Assembly (NCBI GenBank): GCA_002794775.1
Contig: NBAY01000005.1
Span: 682,001 to 746,000 of the forward strand
Source: Porodaedalea pini
Lineage: Eukaryota; Basidiomycota; Agaricomycetes; Hymenochaetales; Hymenochaetaceae
Length of the DNA stretch: 64,000 bases
Reading direction: 5' to 3'
The notes under the pieces are model-generated. The model had not been told where the DNA came from and searched no databases. It saw only the letters and a list, made by a program, of their open reading frames with translations. The position numbers and the translations under genes are program-made. The number at the start of each line of letters is the position of its first letter. Within the stretch, counting starts at the first letter, position 1. Of the stretch, positions 57,072 to 64,000 are shown in pieces.

Positions 57072-58221
57072 TTATTGCCCACCAGCGAGCCATCCTGAAA
57101 TCCAGATGAGGATACCTACGCCTACCACGAGGCCTGCAACATCGTCAAGCAGCATCCCGCCCATGCGAGCATACACGAGCGCGTTCGTGATCAATGAACG
57201 CAATGGTGGCGGCAGTGCTGGTAGTGCCAGTGCAAGCAACGCAGGAGGCTGAATCGGATTCTGCGAATTTCTTATTCAATAAAAGAATGTGGCATCGAAT
57301 TATATGAGGCGCATACGGATTTTGTGAAGATCTGTATTGAGTGTAAGATGAGCTGCAGAGTTGTGAAAGCCCAGAAGAAAGGCTATGCAATATTTGTTAG
57401 CCAGTTTTTCTTCTTCTCGTAAGGTGATTAAAAGAGGCGCACGACAGGCTGAACACCAAATGGCTCTCGTACACTTCTCCAACCCAGCTCTGCCCATCGC
57501 TCCCAAGTGCTCAAGACGTGTGAGCCCGGAATGGTTCCATAGACTTTAGGCTCCATAGAGAATGCAAAAAATGCGAGCAGAATCCACGAGGCGAGCAGGT
57601 GCACCAGAGGACGCAATTTTGAGAACAACGAGCGAGGAACAGTTTTCGTAGCCTGAGGCGCCATTCCTGGCGCATTCATGTTCATTGCGCCAAGGCCACC
57701 AGGTCCTCCCATACCAGGAGGAGCCTGGCCCGTCATTTGAGTAAAGGCGCTTAGTATTGCGGCCATCGGGTCGTCTCCCGCCTCTGGACCAGGCTCGAGG
57801 GGTGCTTGGCCAGCAGCGAAAGGACCCGGTGCTGAACCTGCTCCAGTCAGTTCTGGTGCGGACATGAGTGCACGCATGAACTCCTGTTGCTGCTCGCTAG
57901 TCCAGGCGGAGGGGCCGGCGGTATCGATGGTGTTGTCCGTACTTGACGGCGCTGGCGCTGGACTGGCTCGCGCTGGCGGAGTTGGCATAATGCTCTCCTC
58001 GCCAACGAACGTCTCTGTAGTCGGTGCTTTGCGAGACGGTGGATCTTGTAGTCCTTAAGATTTACAACATACACGCATACTCGACAGACGCGCTCACCAA
58101 CATTGGAGTACGCCGGGTGGTCTTCGCCGCGAGCAGATGTTGTGAGCTTGCTTAACCTGTCACTGCCTCGACTCAGGATCGCTTTTCGGCGCGCCTCTGC
58201 GCGTGCTGTTGCTGAGGACAT
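57072..58221 (-). CDS. GET2-like: GET complex subunit Get2-like ER membrane protein
   Basis: Exons 58221-58098, 58044-57446, 57382-57317 and 57260-57072 give 325 residues in frame. The N-terminus MSSATARAEARRKAILSRG followed by SDRLSKL has the conserved basic helix by which Get2 captures the Get3 ATPase. A long Pro/Gly/Met-rich linker follows. Three TM segments come at the C-terminus (LVHLLASWILLAFFAF, PFFWAFTTLQLILHSIQIF, GLVVGVGILIWISGWLAG). The Get1-Get2 pair inserts tail-anchored proteins into the ER. Get2 proteins diverge fast, so the call rests on N-terminal motif plus topology. The promoter is shared with the divergent Arf-GAP gene about 185 bp away. Confidence 0.82.
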
Positions 58222-58406
58222 TTGTGAGTTTTTTTGTTCCTTTGTGATCCTCGCGAACGTTGAGGTATGAGGTTAAGGCGAGGTCCCGTACGTGGACGTA
58301 TACCGCTTTCGGCACACGCGTCTATAGTAATGAGTCTGATCACCTGTGTGCTGCAAGTCTTTCTCTTTCTTCACCTTCAACAGCGATCACTACGACAGCG
58401 ACTGAA

Positions 58407-59833
58407 ATGTACAGACAGGATAAAGTCTTGACGGAAACGCACGCGCGCATTCTGCGCGAGCTCGTCAAGCGGCCAGACAACAAAACGTGCGCCGATTGCA
58501 AGAGACAAGGTCTGTGCCAGTCAAAGCATCAGATGCACGATAAAATCTGACAGGACAATCGACTGTAGATGCACGCTGGGCATCGTGGAACATGTGCGTT
58601 TATGCTGTCTGGATTGCTTGATGTCTTGTAATATGTTGATTTTGCATGAATAGAGGCATATTCATCTGCATTCGTTGCTCGGGTATACACCGGAGCATGG
58701 GCACACATATTAGCAAAGTTAAATCAATAGACCTCGATACTTGGACGCCAGAGCAGATGGATGTGAGAAGCTATCCATTTTAATAAGACAGCGATGTTTT
58801 GACGAAATTTGGACAGTCCATTCAAAAGTGGGGCAACCACCGCGCGAATCTTTACTGGGAAGCTCATCTCCGTCTCGGGCACGTTCCACCAGAACAGTGA
58901 GTTTGGATTCTGAACAGCATCTCGTTTGCATTTCCTTATACTTTGTTCTAGTAAAATGGACTCTTTCATTCGTTCGAAGTACGAATCTAGAAGATGGGCG
59001 CGTGAAGGTCCCCCGCCTTTTCGATCCATCTGTTCTTGAGGACACGGAAGATCTGTCTGCGGCATCCAGTACTCCCGATGCTCCTGCTTCCGTCTCAGCC
59101 TTATCTTCTCCGCCGCTCACCTCCCCGTCTGTGACCTCGCGCCAGCCTCAGCCCCATCGTCTGCTCTCTGTGACCACAGCCGGTCGTGCATCGCCTGCTC
59201 AGCCAGTCCAGGTCGCAGCTGCCCAACAGCCAAAGGCACAGGAACCCGCAAAATCTGCTCCAGAGCCACAAAATGATTTATTCTCTCTCGACTTCCACGC
59301 GCCAAGTCCCTCCGCCGCGCAGCAGCAGCAGCAGGCGCCCCAAAAGGATGTCAAGAATGATATTCTTTCGTTATTTTCTGCGTCTTCACCAGCAGCGGCG
59401 GCTCCGCCTGTAAATGTGGCACTCGGGCAGTTCGGCGGTGCCCAGAAAGATCCTTTTGGACAGTGGGGTCGCCGCAAGCGCAAGCGCAACCACAAGCTCA
59501 GCCACAATCAATATCGATGATGGGTACGAGCGGAACCGCGATGTGGGGGGCGCAATCGGGCTGGGCACCTGCCCCTCCGCCTGCTCAGCCAGATGTGTGG
59601 GGTGGCTTTCAAAACGTTTCTTCCCCAGCCGCACAGTAGTTTCCCAGCAGCCAAGCACGCAAAGCCTCTTCGAAACACAAAATGTATGGGGTGCAAACTC
59701 TAGCGCTAGTGCATCAGCGGCGGGAGGGGCGAATGATTTATTCGGCTCATCGTTCTCAAGTACGCCTGCTCCTGTGTCAACTGCGCAGAAGAAGGACGAT
59801 GCGTTCGGCGACTTGTGGGGAGACTTCAAGTAA
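58407..59833 (+). CDS. Arf-GAP (Age2/SMAP-type), with apparent frameshifts
   Basis: Exons 58407-58509, 58569-58593 (25 nt), 58654-58762, 58817-58896 and 58952 onward give the Arf-GAP domain. The zinc finger is C-x2-C-x16-C-x2-C ([15 protein letters not shown] ... CIRCSG) with the following Arg finger [26 protein letters not shown]. It stimulates GTP hydrolysis on Arf in vesicle traffic. After [15 protein letters not shown] the expected DPSVLE is out of frame by one base in a T4 run (59018-59021). A second shift lies at G4 (59464-59467), where the frame must change to [11 protein letters not shown], and a third near 59600-59645. The C-terminus [12 protein letters not shown] resembles family tails. 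All three shifts would be cured by single-base changes, two of them in base runs. Confidence 0.9.
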
Positions 59834-59963
59834 CAGGTCTATACTTTATTGTGCATCGTGAGTCCGCTGCCCGGCAAGCACATACAATGTAATATTTCAT
59901 TGATGCAAACCGCTAGTTCTTTTACTCTTATATTTGTCATTTAGATTGCAGACAAAGATATTC

Positions 59964-62651
59964 TCAAACAAGTCCGAGATCCTTCAAAGTTGTGAAATGT
60001 GATGAACTTTTGCATAAATGATTTGAGAATTCTTACCTTTTCAATCATTCTACGAGCGATGGGATGGAATTCAGTTTTATGCATCTGGAACGCGCTTGTC
60101 GCCGCATCTGAATCTACGCGGTTCACAGCACGGAGGACCGGCCTGCAGAACTTCATGCGGCCTTTGATTATGCCCGTCCCGTCCTCTCCAACAACCCATT
60201 TCGCAGCTTCTCTTGCTATAGTTTTCACCTCTACCGGTGCAGCTTGAGGCCCAAGTAGCGCCAGCCCATAGAACCGAAATCGAATCTCTGCATTCGATGA
60301 TGCACGCACGTCATATAATGAACCGAGATGTGCGATATGCGAACTAGGAAGCGCTGGAAAGGTTTGCAGGCGCTCGAGGAAGACGACTATAATAAATTAA
60401 CTTAGAAGGAGACAAGTGAGTTTGGGTATCTATACCTACTTTTCTGGTTGGTATCGAAGTTATCAAGGTCATTCGCCTGGAAGTCGAGGCCCGAGGCAGC
60501 AAGGTCGCGAGATGCGTTCCAGCGCGCTGCAAGTTCATACGCTTGCTGAGCAAGTGTCAAGTCATACTCCATCTCTACCGGGAGATTCAGGCCTTCTCCA
60601 AAAAACCATGCCTAGCGGGACGAATGAGTACGGCGATTCTCATCCGCCTGGTTTGTAAAATTGGAAGCTTACGTTCCAGTCAACACTGTCGAGCGCTTCT
60701 ACTTTCTTGCTGTCGTGCTTGCTCCAATATTCGTACAAGTGATTCTTCCAGATCTCCGTATTGATGCTCTTGCCCATGAATGTGTTGACATAATCCCTAA
60801 CGTACGGGAGAAATACGTCGAGCCCGCCGAGTACTCGCTCTAAAGACTCACAGTGTCAGTCCGTGTCTCAAGCAAGTAAAGACGCAGCCCTAACCCAGGT
60901 ACAATAGGAGATTCGCGCCCTTTTCGTACGGTACCCTGCTGTGCGCGCTGTCCGGGTCCTCTCCATGCTCAAAGTCAATGATGAGGCGCTGGTACTTGGG
61001 CCTCGTCGCGAACCCCTCTAGAGACCTCAGCAGGGACCTGTAGCCGATTATGTACGCGAACCCGCGGTGAGCCGGGGAGTGGAGGACCTGCTGGAGGACG
61101 CGCTCGATGTATGTGGTCCACCCTTCGTTCAGCCAGAAGTGAGAGACATCGGTGTGACTTTTCGTGGTCTAATGAGCTACCCAACCGGCACGATTAAGAT
61201 GCAGCCTTACGTGACACCATTTCCGAACCACGAATGTGCGAGCTCGTGGACAACCACACCTACGAGCGTCCGGTCTCCCGCAAGAAGTGCTGCGAGATAT
61301 TATTAATTGAAACCGGCTATATATGCTGGCGGCACGCCTACTCGGAGTTAAGAATGTCAAACAGGCATTTTCCTACCAGGACGCACAAAAAAATTGGTCA
61401 AGCTTATTACAATCGAGAGACTCTTGACGCACCATGCCGCCATAGGGAAAAGATGGTGGGAGGACAAGAAGATCATACAGTCCAAATTTGTAGGGCCCCA
61501 CGATTTCTTCTTCAGCCGCGAGGGCTTTCCCTGTATCCTCGCTGAATTCCCAGTATGCGGCCTCGATTAATTCAGGCTCGGCCCAAACTCCGCAAGACCA
61601 TGGCTTGCCTCGTACCTTAGGAAAGGGCTTGAAGCACACGTTCCCGCTTGCAATTGCAATAAGGTAGGATGGGATTGGGGACGGCTTTTGGGTGAGCATA
61701 AAAACGTCAGAATGTTTGGACCTAATATCCAAAAATAATGAACAGACCTGTTTATATTCGTAGGTGACCAGTTCTTTCCCCAACGTCTTTCCATCATGTA
61801 CAGGACCACTGGCAGGCGGGGAAACTCGAATTGCAGACATTAGTACTGGAAGCGTGGCAGACACCTTAGCACTATACGTCTAAAAGGGGGGGAAGGGTAA
61901 GAAGAACCGTGGGCCTAGTCTTCCTCGCATCTTACCAATTTCACGGAAGGTGTATCTGATCATCGTGTAAGAAATCAGGTGCTAATGCTCAATACTTCGA
62001 CGCGACACATCACCTTGTAGCGGGGCCAGAGAACGAGCGTAGATTGGCTGGCATTGACTGAATAAGTACGGGAATTGTTTCCCTTGGGTCTGCCTGTGGG
62101 AGACGGATTGTTTGTGATTGTAGAGTAGCTTGCGAAGTCGTGGACGAACTCCTTGTCAAGAAATTGAAGAGCGACAGCATCTTTCCCCACTTTATAAGAA
62201 ATCTTGGCCTCGAGCTTTGCTCTCTGGGTGACTGGGGAAGGTAGGGTTATATGCAGAGCAGATCCCATAACCGGGTGCTTGTTTCCGAGCTTGAACTGGA
62301 GCATTTCTCAAACTTTGACTGCTGGGCAGGCAGAGGATAAGAGTCTCAACTGACGGGTGCGCTGCGTCCCGCTACTTCGGCACTCTCGATTTCAAGTTCG
62401 AGACAATCGAATCTGGAAACAGAAAGGCCGTCGGAGCCCGCAAATTTCAGTGGATGTAAAGGTCACTAGTTAACTACAGAATGGATGCATCACCGACACG
62501 ATTTCTTCGATCCCCTCATCTTTGACAAGCAAGATATGTGTTGCAGCCCATGGATCAGCTTCTTGTCAAAGTCTATGGTCCAGTCGAAATGCACGTGTTC
62601 CGTGACCACAGAGGTATAATTCGATTGAGTGGTTGGGTCGCGGACGTTCAT
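59964..62651 (-). CDS. LTA4H-like: Leukotriene-A4-hydrolase-type M1 metallo-aminopeptidase, copy 1
   Basis: The minus-strand model opens [20 protein letters not shown] and includes ERHPVMG-type text ([13 protein letters not shown]), [13 protein letters not shown], the substrate motif [15 protein letters not shown], the zinc site [10 protein letters not shown] with the third ligand Glu in [11 protein letters not shown], and the C-terminal [11 protein letters not shown]...[15 protein letters not shown]. It is a cytosolic bifunctional-type enzyme with aminopeptidase and, in some fungi, epoxide hydrolase activity. Near the start, CAT-GGG-CTG should read His-Gly-Ala-Ala-Thr-His; one G appears to be missing at 62547-62549. 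A second copy lies directly upstream in the same direction. Confidence 0.93.
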
Positions 62652-62827
62652 GATTGTTAATATTAATGGTAGCCAAATAATGGCAAGAAGCCAAAGCGGA
62701 AGGATGTCGATCTTCTCTAGATCTATTTTCGTGGGGAATCGTGGGCACAGCCACGTACAAATGCTTGGTCTCAGGACATGACCTTCTCTACGATATAATC
62801 ACAAACAAGACAGCCTAATCACTCAAA

Positions 62828-64000
62828 TCAAACGAGACCAAGGTCCTTGAATGACGCCAAGTCAGTAAAAACGTTGCTCTCTTACTGAGCTTGTCTTTAT
62901 TACCTTTTCAATGAGCCTTCTCGCTATAGGATGGAATGCCGCCTTGTTGCTAACAAAAATGTTCTTTGCCGCCTCTGGATCTGCCCGGTTGGCCGCTCTC
63001 AGAACTGGCCTGCAGAACTTCATCCTTCCCTTGACGACTCCCGATCCGTCATTGCCTACAACCCAACGAGCCGCTTCAGAGGCAAGGGCCTTCGACTCGG
63101 GAGTGGCCGGATCTAAGAGAGCAAGCTCGTAGTATCTGAAACGTATCTCGGCGTTTGTCGTCTTAGAGATTGTGTAGAGGTCGCCAAGGTAGGCAAGGTG
63201 GGTGGGTGGTAAGGGAGGGTATGATTGGAGACGCTCAAGGAAAACCGCTGCAAAAAAATGTACCTTGAGCTCGTATCTTTCAGGAACAAATGAATCAGAC
63301 CTTTTTGGTTTGAGTCGAAGGCATCGAGGTCATTTGCTTTGAAATCAAGTGACTTGATATCCTTCTCTCTTGAAGCATCCCAACTGGCAGCTAGTGTGTA
63401 TGATTGCTTTGCAAGCGTAAGGTCGTATTCCATTTCGACGGGTAATGCGAGTCCTTCTCCATAAAACCAAGCCTACCACGAGTGGTGAATTGGATTCCTA
63501 CGAGAAGATGACATCATGCTCACATTCCAATCGACACTATCGAGTGCTTTGATTTTAGACGCGTCGCCTTGCTTGCTCCAGTAGCCGTAGAGGTGTTCTT
63601 TCCACATGTCGGTGTTTATGCTCTTCCTCATGAAGGTGTTGACATAGTCCTTGACGTACGGTAGAAAAACTTCCAGTCCTCCGAGAATCCGTTCTATATA
63701 ACAACATTAAGCGAGACGAAGAGGAGGTGTTGGGGTAGCTACAGCTCCTACCCAAGTATAATATGAAATTTGCGCCCTTTTCATACGGAACGCTACTGTA
63801 TGCGTCATCCGGATCTTCACCCACTTCGAAGTCTATAATGAGTCTCTGATATTTGGGCCTATCCTCGTATTGCTTGAGTGCATCTTGCAGAGCTTTGTAC
63901 CCGATGAGGAAAGAGAATCCGCGGTGTGCAGGCGAATGAAGGACCTGCTGGAGGACGCGCTCAATGTATGTGGTCCACCCTTCGTTCAGCCAGAAGTGAG
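62828..64000 (-). CDS. LTA4H-like: Leukotriene-A4-hydrolase-type aminopeptidase, copy 2 (5' part outside window)
   Basis: The C-terminal half of a close paralogue of copy 1. Reading inward from the window edge: [19 protein letters not shown], containing the third zinc ligand Glu; the tyrosine-containing region after [15 protein letters not shown]; the helical C-terminal domain with [21 protein letters not shown]; and HPIARRLIEK, then after the last intron DLGLV and TGA (62830-62828). Exon layout follows copy 1. The 70 bases at the window edge are nearly identical to 61067-61145 of copy 1, so the duplication is recent in this exon. HEXXH lies outside the window. Confidence 0.92.

Noticed and set aside
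1..64000. CRISPR arrays, operons, phage or insertion-sequence genes, tRNA genes
   Set aside because: Scanned by eye; nothing fits, and the intron-rich fungal gene structure makes the first three unlikely. A covariance-model search for tRNAs could not be run.

Overview
The window reads as nuclear DNA of a mushroom-forming basidiomycete (Agaricomycetes). The genes are packed with short GT-AG introns of about 47-85 bp. Several encoded families are typical of that group: two seven-transmembrane proteins of the DUF6533 type, a duplicated pair of roughly 545-residue membrane proteins, and a basidiomycete-style Ssn6/Cyc8 corepressor. Most of the rest is conserved eukaryotic housekeeping. No CRISPR array, operon, phage gene or convincing tRNA was seen. 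Gene models were built by reading splice junctions by eye, so exon edges are inferences unless stated otherwise.

Layout. 0-12 kb: the C-terminus of a coiled-coil protein, an Osh/Kes1 oxysterol-binding protein, hydroxymethylbilane synthase, two decayed TDP2-like endonuclease copies, mitochondrial ClpP (minus) and a Brl1/Brr6 nuclear-envelope protein. 12.5-17 kb: the Cyc8/Ssn6 TPR corepressor (minus). 17-25.4 kb: about 8.5 kb with no supportable gene, full of microsatellites and two recurring palindromic hexamers. 25.4-34 kb: a 63-residue SERF-like protein, one intact TDP2-like gene with a broken relative beside it (an inverted counterpart of the 6.5-8.4 kb locus), fragments of a nucleotidyltransferase-like and an LRR-like gene, and a decayed DUF6533 gene. 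34-43 kb: a four-TM protein, an FAD oxidoreductase, an amidase with one frameshift, and the first of the paired membrane proteins. 43-52 kb: the meiotic MutS homologue MSH4 (minus), the second paired membrane protein (minus, inverted relative to the first), the SWR1 subunit Swc2/YL1, and an orphan ORF. 52.7-53.5 kb: a near-perfect palindrome with arms of about 400 bp. 54-64 kb: an intact DUF6533 gene, a mitochondrial ribosomal protein, a GET2-like protein, an Arf-GAP, and two tandem leukotriene-A4-hydrolase-type M1 aminopeptidases, the second cut by the window edge.

The most interesting structural theme is ultra-short exons inside catalytic motifs: 11 nt in HMBS, 6 nt in ClpP and 8 nt in the MSH4 Walker A loop. 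The two DUF6533 genes add 15- and 20-nt exons whose sizes are conserved between the copies. A second theme is inverted duplication: TDP2-like loci about 20 kb apart, paired membrane proteins flanking MSH4, and the long palindrome. Several conserved genes (amidase, Arf-GAP, LTA4H copy 1, possibly Ssn6) carry apparent one-base frame changes, often in base runs. Consensus sequencing error is at least as likely as real inactivation.
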